Both the position numbers and the translations under genes were made by a program. Positions 45,454-55,749 of a DNA stretch of 64,000 nt are shown here, one piece after another. The stretch covers positions 310,001 through 374,000 of the forward strand of contig JNVV01000003.1 in the NCBI GenBank assembly GCA_000733355.1, read 5' to 3'. How positions within the stretch are numbered: the first letter of the stretch is position 1; each line of letters starts with the position of its first letter. The DNA comes from Falciphora oryzae (lineage: Eukaryota; Ascomycota; Sordariomycetes; Magnaporthales; Magnaporthaceae). Below the pieces are notes generated by a model. The model was given only the letters and a program-made list of their open reading frames with translations, had not been told where the DNA came from and ran no database searches.

Positions 45454-47316
45454 ATGTCCTTTGCGCAATCCGGTAAAGCTACCCCTCAGGCCTCGGCCAT
45501 GGAACTCGCAGTGAACCTATTAACTAAGGAAGCCCGGCCACCGGCCCCGCATCAGGCGTCGCCGCGCGCCCAAATTCACGGGGCGATTTTGAGATTGCGA
45601 TCATCTGTGCCCTTACCTTGGAGTCCGACGCGGTGAAAGCCCTCTTCGACCGCAGGTACGGCCAGGAGTTCGGGAAAGCGCACGATGACTTCAACTCGTA
45701 CGTCACCGGCACCATCGGCCACCATCACGTCGTGGTCGCCCACCTGGGGGGTGACGGGACGATCCACGCGGCACTGGCAGCAACAAAGATCCGCACGAGC
45801 TTTCCCAACATCAACCTGGCGGTCGTGGTGGGAGTCTGCGGCGCCGTCCCCTTCAGGCTCGACGACGGCTCGCGTGACGAGGTTTTGCTGGGCGACGTCA
45901 TCATCAGCAACGGGGTCATCCAGTACGACCACGGACGGCTGCGCCCCGCTGGGTTCAAGCGCAAGGGCGAGGTCCTGAGCTCGCTGGGCAGACCCAACCT
46001 CGAGATGCGCTCGCTCATGAACATGCTAAGTGGCATAGAGGAGCGCGAGGAGCTAGAGACCGCGACAGCCGGCCACTTGGGCAAGCTCCAGTCCGGAAAT
46101 CCACGCCTCGCTGCCCGCTACCCGGGCGCCACGCGCGACGTCTTGTTCGACGCGGGATACCACCACGTCCGCGATGGGGAGTCCTGCGATGAGTGCAGGT
46201 GCGACCGCACTAGGGTGCTGCATCGCGACCGCCTCGGGCAGAGCGCCCAGCCCTCGGTCCACATCGGTATGATCGCGTCCGGCGATCTGGTCATGAAGTC
46301 CCCCGAACAACGCGACAGCATCGCGCGGGACGAACGCATCGTGGGCTTCGAGATGGAGAGCGCTGGCGTGTGGGATGTCTACTCGTGTGTGGTCATCAAG
46401 GGCGTCGCCGACTACGCCGACAGTCACAAGCCCAAAAGCTGGCAGCGGTATGCCGCGGCGACCGCGGCGGCCTGCATGAAGGCCTTCTTGGCCTGGATTC
46501 CCATATCAGAAAGACCAGGTTCGTGAAGTGCAGATCGTCCGTCTCCGCAGCAGAGAGAAAGGCTGCCTATTCGAAACACAGGATAACTGACGCCCCATTC
46601 ACTCAGCAACGCATACCCATCTCACGCCGGACGTGCTTCTCCACGCGGTACGCAATGGTCGCGAATCAGAAGTCCGTCAGCTTCTCGAGCGGGGAGTTGA
46701 TCCGAATGTTTTCGATCACCACGGGGCAACTCCATTGCACTCCGCGACCCAGGAGCAGAATGTTCCTATCATGCATTTGCTTCTGCGCTATAGAGCCAAC
46801 CCGGATGGTTGTGATCGAACTACGTGGACTCCGATGCACCAAGCGATTAAGGACGCAAACAAGGAGGCCATCCTCCTTTTGTTACAGTACAAACCGGACT
46901 TGAGAATCCGTGACGCGTGGGGTCACAGCGCGTTCCATCTGGCCACGATTGCGTGGGGCCCAGACATACTGGCGATGGTACTGAAGGAGAGAGAAAAACT
47001 AGGGGAGAAACTAGATATAGAGGCCAAAACCGGCGGGGGCGAGACACCGCTGCACCTCACCATCTTTAGGGGAGAGGTGAGCGAGAGTGCTGTCAAGGCA
47101 AGACTTTTGTTGCAGGCCGGAGCAACTGTCAACGCCACGACCACGAAACAACGGCAGACAGTGCTTCACAAGGCGGCAAAAGAAGGAAACGAGGGATTGG
47201 CAAGGGTGCTCTTGGAATATGGAGCGGATCGGTCTCGCTCTGACGCGGATGGGAACACACCGACAAGCCAGCCGGGTGTGAGCGAGAGTATGGTGAAGTT
47301 GATCCGCGAATGGTAA
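45454..47316 (+). CDS. Nucleoside phosphorylase (PNP_UDP)-ankyrin repeat fusion protein
   Basis: My model gives 572 aa: exon 1 45454-45472, intron 45473-45528 (GTAAAG...AAG), exon 2 45529-46518, intron 46519-46606 (GTTCGT, branch CTGAC, CAG), exon 3 46607-47316. Residues about 25-325 are a PNP_UDP_1 domain: GDFEIAIICALTLESDAVKAL, VVVAHLGGDGTIHAA, VVVGVCGAVP, GDVIISNGVIQYDHG and the late FEMESAGVWD / CVVIKGVADYAD blocks. Exon 3 codes about five ankyrin repeats (DHHGATPLHSATQE, RTTWTPMHQAIKD, AWGHSAFHLATI, GGGETPLHLTIF, QRQTVLHKAAKEG). In fungi PNP_UDP domains head many NLR-like proteins, with a NACHT or NB-ARC before the repeats; here the repeats follow directly. The very short exon 1 is the least certain part. 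Confidence 0.82.
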
Positions 47317-48110
47317 GCCGGGACAGACGGTTCGTCCGTTTCCGGTTCGCCTAGGCGCGTCCGGCACCCATCCCCACTTCCCTAGAGGCAGTGCAGACGC
47401 CCTATCGTGTGCCCTCCCGCAATAGACTCATATGGGTTCGAAATTAGCAGATTCGGTTGTGTGAAGACTCCCCAGTCACCTTGCGCCTCCTCGTCGCCCA
47501 TAATGCGCCTCGTGAACTCGAATGAATGGTGAGGGCGAGCTCTATTTTGGCGCTCAACTGGCCCATGTGAACAGATGGGAAATACCGCCCGAAATTCCAC
47601 GGCCTGTTGCGCTCCTAGGGAGGTTATGGGCGTAAGGCTGCTCTCTTGCCGGAAATCGAGAAACGCTCCATGGGGATCCCGCGGGTTATTTCTTACTATA
47701 GTACTTGGGCCTTCTTCCGCAAGCTCCACCACCCTTAACAGGCTCTTGTTCTCCGCAACACAAAAGTGATAATCTATCGGAGAACCTCTTAATGCCGTTA
47801 TCGACCACGGCTATGAGTCTGCCGCCGTCTGTCAGGGCAGGGGTCGGAGCCACGGCTCCTCGACAGAAAGCTATGGCCGCTGAGGAGATGGCATGTTGGG
47901 TGGAGCGAGGTGGAGTGTGTAGGCGTGCCTTTGACAAGCTCAAATCAATAGCTAGGCAAATGAATGGACTCCCGACCCAAGCCGATAACGCCTGTTGTAA
48001 AAGAAAAAAAGCAGCTGCACCCAGCTCGCCCTTCCATCCCAGGAGCCAGGGACCCAAAATCACCAACCAATATGCTCGCCTTGTAAACAGTTACGATTCA
48101 GACAGACACA

Positions 48111-48172
<62 letters not shown>

Positions 48173-49860
48173 ACAGAGGAAACCAATGGTAAATTACTGT
48201 CGAAGCTCACAGCCACACCTTTTCAAACAAGTCATCATACAGCTCCCCCACCCCCGGACGGCGTGGCCCGAGGCGAGTGCCAGCAGCGCGGCGTAGGCGA
48301 GCCCCGACGTCGGCGCTGTCGCCCTCGACCAGCAGCGGGAGGCCGCGGTTGGCAAGGGCGTGCGTGAGCACGACGGCCGCGGGCGCCGTAGCCCGAGAGA
48401 GTGCCGTGTACGAGACGGGGGGCGGGCGCGCCGGCGGGGCGGCGGAAGAGGAGGCATCTGCGGTAGGTGCGGGCGGGCATGCGGGCGTGGTGCATGCCGG
48501 GGTGGTGCCGTCGTAGAGGTGGAGGTCCTAGGCCGCGGCGGCCTAGGCGCAGGGGCCAAGCCCGAGGCGACGAGTCTGGTAAACCCCGCGCGGGAGGAGG
48601 AGGTACGATTCGGAAGCGGACACGGTGCGGGGGAAGCAGCGGGACGAGCGAGGTGGTAGCCAGGTGGGCGGACGTAAAAATGGTGAAAGCGTAAGAAGAA
48701 TACCGTATACAAGTAGCTTGCTACCAGCATTTACCAGCTTCGCCAATTTCCATCGGCGCTGGATGCGTGCTTCCCCGGCTTGTGGTCGATGCCCCATGGG
48801 CGAACCCGGCTTCCGTATGCCGCAGTATCTCCTTGCATTTCCTTTACCCTTAGGGTATCCTCTGGTCGGACGTGGCACATAAGAGGCTGCCGCTGATGAT
48901 CGCCGCGAGCCCAGGAAGCGCGCTGGGCGCGCTGCATGACGAAAAAGGCTGCGGGGCATCGAAGTCGGGTCGTTGTTGACCTCGAGGGGCGGGACGGTCG
49001 CTGCCGACCGACAAAATCTGGAACCGAACCGGAAAACCGCCGGCGCGATGGCGAGTAGCGCCAAAGAAATTTCTGAGGAAAAGACGGAAACAGAGCACCA
49101 TTCACGTCGAGACTGAAGGTCGAGACCATACAGTCCGGAGCGGGTTCCCGAGGCAGCAAGGCTTGACCGGCCCGCCACGAACTCCGGCCACGACAGACCC
49201 ATCGGAGCAATGATCCGGTACCAAAACCAAAAGGCTAGCTCACCGGCCTCCTCTCCAGTCTGAAGCTGCCAAAAAAAAAAAAAAACGTTGAAGACGAGTG
49301 CTCGCCATAGCGGGTGGGCCAAACATGGTCGTCACCATCATGCGAGACGGCCGCAGCGCCGCCTCCTTTTCGCGCTGGGGGAGGGCGACGGCCACGCGCT
49401 CTACTACGGAGGCCCCCATGCTGAAACGCCCAGGGGAAGGAGGCATGCTCGCGAACGCGGCGAGACGGACACGGATAGCCGCCGACGGAGAGAAACACGC
49501 ATAGTCGCCGGCGCGTCACGGGATCGCCACGGCGCCACCTCCCTCCTCGGACTGGACGAAAGGGGGCGGAGATAAGCAACGCTCCTTTACGCGCCGAAAC
49601 GGAGACCTGTATCGCCCTCTCATCATCGATGGGCTCTCCGTGCTGTTCGTTAAACGTTGTTTATCTAGATTTGCCATGCCAGCCACGCTCATTCTTTGTG
49701 TGCCCAGTGCAAAGGACACCTGACTGCTCACCGTCCCGTTGGATTAAATACTCGCGCTTCCGTCTCCTTTTAATTTTTAATCATGTAACGGCCGGCTACA
49801 GCCCACCCCTTCCCACGGCATCAAAAATGCCCCTAAGGCTGAGGACTGGCGCTTCCTACA
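47317..49860. other. Gene-poor region with overlapping uninformative frames
   Basis: 2.5 kb without a recognisable gene. Long GC-rich open frames on both strands around 48.2-49.6 kb (up to 259 codons) are Arg/Pro/Ser-rich and overlap one another. A run of 14 A begins near 49270. One minus-strand frame around 48530-48210 reads as moderately protein-like but has no start codon or domain I can name. Confidence 0.4.
48106..48170. repeat. Compound microsatellite (AC)n(GA)n
   Basis: About 11 AC units (48106-48128) run directly into 21 GA units (48129-48170). Likely length-variable between isolates. Confidence 0.95.
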
Positions 49861-50290
49861 GGAGATAATATCCGAGTGGACATACTATACATGCTCCCCG
49901 TCCCCGACCCGGTCCCAGACCTATTCCGGGACGAAGACCTACCATGACCCCGCCGTCCGCGGGGGATAGTGCGACGGCGCCGCAGCCGCGGGCGCGCAAT
50001 CGATCCCGTTGCTGCTGCCACCGCCGTAACATACGTTGCCGGTCGAAGTGTCTGTATGTGTGTGTGACCGGAAGGTGGCCATCGCATCATGGGCCCCATA
50101 TCGGCCGCAGAAGTCGCGCACCGGAATTTGCGGCGGCGGCATCGGGCCGCGGTGCATGGCCCGACAGCCCACGAAACTTCGATATTGCCGCCGCCCCGAG
50201 CTGGGCCCGGTTTCGCCTTCCTGGTGCGGCGGCGTGAGTTGGGGGGAGAGTGACGACGACGAGGAAAAAGAAACAACGACCGGGGGCTAG

Positions 50291-50848
50291 CAGCAGCATT
50301 TCGACCGGCGCTCAATATACATAAACGGCCAACGGTCGGCGGATTGCCGCACACCAGACGACGCGACACGCTCGCTCCATGTTGTGATCCGCCCGCTCCA
50401 CGACGGCGAGGTTAATGTAGCATTGCTCCATCGGTAGTCGATCACCCGAAAGACGCTTGACTTTGGGACGCAGAACACCTGGCCTTGTGCTGAAGGCGCT
50501 AGCGCCGAGCAACATGTCCGTAAACTGGAGGGCCGCATACTAGCTCTTCTGCTTCTGGCGGAACTTGACGCATTCGGCAGCGCCTCCGAAGCTGCTAGCC
50601 AGGCCGGACAGAGCCTTGACTACGTCGATTATGGAGAGGACCAGAGCCGGCAGCTCCGCCAATTGCGGAAGACTGACGAGGAGCCTCGCCGGATCCATGG
50701 TGGGGACCGCTATAGCCACTTTGGCGATACTTTCGACGACGGGCTGCGTGTTGCGCCAGAGCGCTCTGTAGGGACTTTCGTCGCTCGGAATGCCAAGCAG
50801 GGTCTAGTAGGCGGTTTGAGCCCGGCGGAGTTTTCGCTCTTCACTTAA
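50291..50848 (+). pseudogene. Possible decayed coding sequence, unassigned
   Basis: One frame runs from 50291 to a stop at 50846-50848 and reads like real protein (FDRRSIYINGQRSADCR; LHVVIRPLHDGEVNVALLHR; SLDYVDYGEDQSRQLRQLRK; DRYSHFGDTFDDGLRV) but is cut by TAG at 50435-50437. It has no convincing start, and no good intron removes the stop. No domain recognised. It could equally be an ordinary spacer with a chance open frame. Confidence 0.3.
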
Positions 50849-51516
50849 AGCTACGGGCCGCTTGAAGCGGCTTTGAACCGCGTTTGTAGGGTTTTCATTA
50901 CGCGCCCAAGCTAGAGACAGGCCGTTTTGTCCCGTCAGCGCAGCGGAGGACGGACAGAAAAGCTTCCAGGAGCTGATGTCAGGTTTTGGTAACTGCTGGT
51001 GACGGTGGCAGGGGCGAGCGCAACGGCCTCCGGCACGTGCGACAGACGGCGCTCATTTCGGAAGACTTTGATCATTTGTTGAGGCTTTCAGAGCGCCCGA
51101 CTCCTTCGGACCGGTGCTGCTCCGCAGGCGTCGGGCAAGGTCGTCTCGTCCGTCGCCGTCGGCCTGGACGGGGCATCGGGCCTGCGCCCATTTTGGGATT
51201 CCGCGGAGTGGATGCCCCCCGCCGGAGCGGAGGTGGCACGAGGGGGCCCTTTGACGCGGCACGGCTGGGTGGGCTGCAATTTGGTATGGGCGTGACGCGG
51301 AGACGCTCGCGCCAGAGAACAATTTCCCAGCGGCGCCAGCCGCAGCGAGAGTATCGGCGCTCAGCTGTCGAATTTGTTGGGTCTCCACCAGACGGAGCCC
51401 CGAGAGAACTTTCTCCACAACCCAGAAGCAGTCAAGCAAATCCACATCCCAAACTGAGGGAACTGGAGCCCTCCATGAAGTGATTCTCCGATCACATTAG
51501 TCATCAGTAACCACAA
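50849..51516. other. Spacer upstream of tRNA gene, unassigned open frames
   Basis: Open frames at 50986-51483 (+) and 51053-51445 (-) overlap and show no domain. Short protein-like stretches in different frames may continue the decayed sequence to the left. Confidence 0.35.
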
Positions 51517-51588
51517 GGTCCAGTGGCCAAATGGCAAGGCGCTTGACTACGAATCAAGAGATTGCAGGTTCGATCCCTGCCTGGATCG
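51517..51588 (+). tRNA. tRNA-Arg (ACG)
   Basis: 72 bases fold as a full cloverleaf. Acceptor GGTCCAG pairs with CTGGATC (one G-T) with discriminator G. The D arm lies in the TGGCCAAATGGCAAGGC stretch, and the anticodon stem CTTGA/TCAAG encloses loop CTACGAA with anticodon ACG. The T arm is GCAGG-TTCGATC-CCTGC. No intron; CCA is not encoded, as usual for eukaryotes. Internal A and B boxes (TGGCCAAATGG and GGTTCGATCCC) serve as RNA polymerase III promoter, and a T run begins at about 51603 as terminator. ACG reads CGU and, after inosine modification, CGC and CGA. Confidence 0.96.
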
Positions 51589-52054
51589 TGATATCATACT
51601 TCCTTTTTTCAATTCGTCTGGTCTTTTTTCTTTTTCTTCTTACATCTTCCCTCTAAACCCCTGATTTTTGCTCCTTAGATCTTAACCAATTCCTTCCTTT
51701 TTACTCTAGTTTGCGTGTATAAGTATTTCGATCAGTTAAGGCGGGTAGAACAGATAGCAAGGACATATGAAAACTAGAGTCTTTGTAACTATTTTTCTTT
51801 TCTCTTTTGCTTATGCTTTCTGACAAATTATAAGCTTTAATAGAAAACAGTTTAGGGTGTTTTATAATACTGAAAGTGACTCAATTTGCCTGTTCTCCTC
51901 GACGGGTTTGTTCCTTCCATCGGTAGGCCTGGGTTAGAAGGACGACAACTTTAGGGGCAACCATAAGAACCATAGCACAAAGCAATAAATTATGGGCAGC
52001 ACAGGGTCACGCGTGAGGTGCGATACTATTATGAGCAGAACGGGAGATAATAGT
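51589..52054. other. AT-rich spacer between tRNA and solo LTR
   Basis: T-rich and AT-rich stretch with no gene; the lowest-GC part of the local region. Confidence 0.5.
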
Positions 52055-52059
52055 ATAGC

Positions 52060-52328
52060 TGTTGGTAGGAGTAGGTACTCCTGTAGGCACGGGGATCTCC
52101 AAAACAGCGTGAACAACGATCTCTAGATCTGAGGAATCGTAATTATATTGTGCACGAAGAGGAAAGGGATCTATCTGCCAGAGAGGGAGCAGGAGGAAGG
52201 CTATATATACACGATACAGATCGCCAAAGGGCCATTCCCCTGCTCCCAGTCCTGCAGGCCCTCTGGCCCTCGGATCCGGCCCTCTCCGAGCTCTACCGAT
52301 TGCCTGCACAGGCCGGCGCAATCCAACA
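52060..52328. mobile_element. Solo LTR, copy C, with 5-bp duplication ATAGC
   Basis: 269 bases from TGTTGGTAGGAGTAGGTACT to AATCCAACA, flanked on both sides by ATAGC (52055-52059 and 52329-52333). TG...CA ends, TGTTGG/CCAACA inverted termini and a 5-bp duplication identify an LTR retrotransposon terminal repeat. No internal region, so a solo LTR. It lies about 470 bases downstream of a tRNA gene. Confidence 0.9.
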
Positions 52329-52366
52329 ATAGCCGTTATTGATTTATTCCAATAATTAGCCGGGAC

Positions 52367-52600
52367 TCATTCCGCCCCGATTTGCATGTGCTGGAACGGT
52401 GGTCCGGATGCATCCGATACCAGAAATAGCCTACACCCGAGAGCCGAAAGTAGCACCTGATTGTCTGCCTCCGTCATCCTGGGCTCAAATGCGATAGCTG
52501 GGTATGGAGGCCTACCATATACGATCTCAAATATGGATCGGTGCACCTCTCCTGGTATGCGGTTGGACTCGCTTGGCATGCGCACCATTCATCCACCTGT
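52367..52600 (-). mobile_element. Possible retroelement integrase fragment
   Basis: On the minus strand the frame reads PSESNRIPGEVHRSIFEIVYGRPPYP. The stretch SIFEIVYGRPP resembles the end of Gypsy-type integrase cores (...SPFEIVYGRxP). Only this short piece is recognisable and no neighbouring domain is intact. Proximity to the solo LTR fits, but the resemblance may be chance. Confidence 0.35.
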
Positions 52601-52951
52601 CTTTCTGGTCAAAGTCAGCTAATGGTGGTGCGGGGTGCCATCAGCACTCTCCCCTGCATAATTGTGTTGCACGCAGCCGAGGGCAAAGAACAGAAGGCCT
52701 AGATGATGGCAGACATTGTGTCCCGAATGGGGATTTAATCTATTATCTGTATTTACCGCATTCGCCGGGCCTACACAGCGCGGCGGATCCTTTCATGAAT
52801 GGTACGTAGGCTGCCGCGTCCGTATTGGATAGCACGCTGGCCACGGCTACAAAAGTAGGATGCTTCACTTATACCAGGCTGGACAAGACACCCGTCGAGC
52901 GCGACGCAGTGACTCCGTCCACCCGCCTCAAGGCAACTATCAGCGGCGACC
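52601..52951. other. Intergenic, promoter side of serine hydrolase gene
   Basis: No further feature seen. Confidence 0.4.
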
Positions 52952-55011
52952 ATGATGTGGTCTACAGTGAAGGCGGCCTTTTTGGCCGGCGCGCCTCTGG
53001 CAGCCCCGCTTCTAGGCCTCGCGTCTGGCGCGCCGCTCAACTGCCCCATCCACGGCCCGGCCTACCCCAAGCCACGCCGCCTGGCCGAGTGGCCGACGAT
53101 GCAAGCCGCCTTCCGGACCCTTAACGAAAAGTTCTCGGAGCAGGCGGCGGGCTCCGGGGGCGCCGACACGTCCTTTTCGGTGGAGCTGTGGGCCGCCGAT
53201 GACCCTGGCGGCAAGGCGTCCTTCTCCTTCTATCACACCGCCCGTAACCTCGCCAACATGAACTCGACGGGTGTCAAGGAGGTCAACGGAGACACTGTGT
53301 ACAGGATCGGCAGCCTGACCAAGATCTACACCGTCTTTACATGGCTGGTGGAGGTCGGCGACCGGCACTGGCGGCAACCCATCGTCGAGTTGGTGCCGGA
53401 GCTGGCGGAGATCGCGGCGTCCAACGGCGATCGGGTGGGGACGGACCCGATCATGACGGTCAACTGGAAAGAGATCACCGTGGGCGAGCTCGCGGGACAG
53501 CTTGCTGGTCTTGTTCGCGACTGTGGGTGCCAGTTGGCCTCGCCTGCTCCAGCTCAGGGTCTAGACAGACACTTTCTGACCGAATTGGCACAGATGCACT
53601 GCTGGGTGAGGTGACGCAGCAATTCGACAACAAAACACGAGAGGCATTGGGGTTCCCGCCCCTTCTGCCAGAAGACATACCGCCTTGCGGGACGTACATC
53701 CTATGCAACCGGAAGCGTGAGTGCTATGAGACGCAAGGGCGCCTCCGAGGGGCTCATTGACACTATGATGCTGACCAGGGGGTCGCGGATTTTCTTGACA
53801 GAGTTCTTCGAGGGCATGCGAAAGCTTCCTCCGCAGTATGGGCCGTCGGCCGCGACTGTATACTCGGATACATCATTCCAGATACTGGCGTACGCGCTCG
53901 AGGGAATCACGGGGAAACCGTACAAAGACATGCTCCAGAATTCGGTGTTGCAGCCCCTGGGTCTGAATCGAACCTACCTCTTCAAGCCAGACGATTCTGT
54001 CGGCATCATACCGGCCAACGCAAGCAATGCTGGATCGACCAGCTGGGCGTATAGCATTGGGGAGTCGGCGCCGTGAGTCGACCCTGGTCTTGGCTTGGGT
54101 AGAGCTGTGTGCCGGCGCTTGGAAAAGAAGTGAGTTGGTATGCTGACCCAGCCTGTGCGGACACGGCAAACCGAAACAGGACAGGCAATATGTACTCGTC
54201 ACCGTCAGACCTCTCACGCACAGGGCGAGGGATCCTCTCGTCGAAGCTCATGACGCGGGCAACGACGTCGCGGTGGCTAAAGCCGGCGTCGATGACGTCG
54301 GAGCTGATCGCGGCAGTGGGGTACCCGTGGGGGGTGCGGCGGATCGACCTGTCACGGTCGCCCAACTACAAGCGGGTGACGGACGCGTTCAACAAGGCCG
54401 GGCGGATCGGGTCGTACGCGGCGCTGCTGGCGATGCTGCCCGACTTTGACGCGGGCTTCAGCGTGATGCTGGCGGGCAACTCGCTCGTCGGCAACCCAAC
54501 CTTCAGCTGGGCCGACACCATGGGCGGGGTGCTGATCCCGGCGCTGGAGCAGACGGCGCGCGAGCAGGCGCAGGCGACGTACGGCGGGCGGTACGCGGCG
54601 GCTGGTGGTGGCATCAACTCGAGCCTCGAGATCCGCACGTCGTCGGACCGGCTCGGGCTCGGCGTCTACGGCTGGGTCAGCAACGGGACCGACATGCAGA
54701 CGGCGGCGCTGCTGGTGCAGAACGGATTCGCGCCGCCGTCCAACCCCAGCATCCGGCTGTACCCTTCGGGGCTCGAGTCGCCACGGCCGGGCGGGGGCAG
54801 GAAGGTGGCGTTCAAGGCCGTGTTCGAGGACCTGACGGGCCAGGCGACCAACCTCATGTTCACGACCGACTGCGGCACCTGGGTGTCGACCACGAGCGTC
54901 GTGGTGGGCGACATACCGCTGGACCAGTTTGCCTTCAACCTCGACGCCGACGGCAAGGTCGAAAGCGTCGAGCCCATGGCGTTGCGCATTGAGCTGGCCA
55001 AGGAAACGTGA
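52952..55011 (+). CDS. Secreted beta-lactamase-fold serine hydrolase (S12/LACTB-like)
   Basis: Extracellular penicillin-binding-protein/beta-lactamase family hydrolase of 598 aa, as is common in fungi. Exons 52952-53522, 53594-53716, 53802-54072, 54180-55011; introns GTGGGT...CAG, GTGAGT...CAG (branch CTGAC) and GTGAGT...CAG, all phases closing. A signal peptide (MMWSTVKAAFLAGAPLAAPL) is followed by the SxxK motif in RIGSLTKIYTVF (Ser121, Lys124). QFFEGM begins after the second splice. The second motif is YSDTSFQILAYALEG, with Asp where Tyr-x-Asn is usual. Later ones are NMYSSPSDLSRTGRGIL and a C-terminal beta domain. Substrate unknown; it could be an ester, amide or D-amino-acid peptide. MWS at 52955 is an alternative start. 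Confidence 0.88.
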
Positions 55012-55749
55012 CAGGTGCAGATTGTCACAAGCAAAGCCTGCAGGGACATGTGTCTAGGTCAACTTGGCTCGTCTGTAATTCTCTTTCTGACAAATGATTG
55101 GTGCTTCCTTGCGTGTTGTCGCCGCGTTCAGTGGCGTCTTTTTTAGCGGTAAATTTTCGTCTGCCTCAACACTTTTTTTTCAGCTGCATGTCGTGTTTGG
55201 AGTCGGGCGATGTTTAGCAGCACGGACGGCGCCCTCCATCATGGGCCGGGCTAAAAATGGGGTTGCTGGCGCTTCAGTCTGTCACCACTCGAAGTCGTGC
55301 TCGTAATTCATAGTGCCAGTGCCTCATGACTCGAACGGCTCGAAGGATACGACGGTCGCAGGATACACTTTCGTACTTGCTTGCGAAACGTGCAAGAAAG
55401 GACATTAACCCCGTCGGACTCACATCCGAGGCTGGACCTTGGCATTGGCGCTGACCTTTTTCTTTTCTTTTTTCCCTTCTTTTTTTCCATTCTCCCTTTT
55501 TGTCCCCCTGCCATTTGCCCCACAAGTTGAAACCCCTCCAAACCGCCCACCCCTCTGATTCCTACATAAGCCGCCCAACTCCCTCATCCTGCAGAACCAT
55601 TGCTCCGTGACCGCCTATTTTTCGTCGATATAACAAAGTTGCCATCTCGCCCCGAGCATCGTCAACCCCCAGGAGCACGAGCTTCGGGTGGCCTCGTATC
55701 CCCCGCAACATCCACTATAACTACGACTCGCCAGGGTCACGTACAGGCC
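55012..55749. other. Intergenic, promoter of the flavin monooxygenase gene
   Basis: A T/C-rich tract (ctttttcttttcttttttcc) at about 55455 is a typical fungal promoter element. The downstream frame is open from 55600 without an ATG until 55750. Confidence 0.5.

Noticed and set aside
48106..48170. Di-nucleotide tract as a CRISPR or minisatellite array
   Set aside because: Plain AC/GA microsatellite; CRISPR arrays are not expected in a fungal nuclear genome.
48194..49322. Long minus-strand frames in 48.2-49.3 kb
   Set aside because: Mutually overlapping, Arg/Pro/Ser-rich, no domain, no consistent splice structure.
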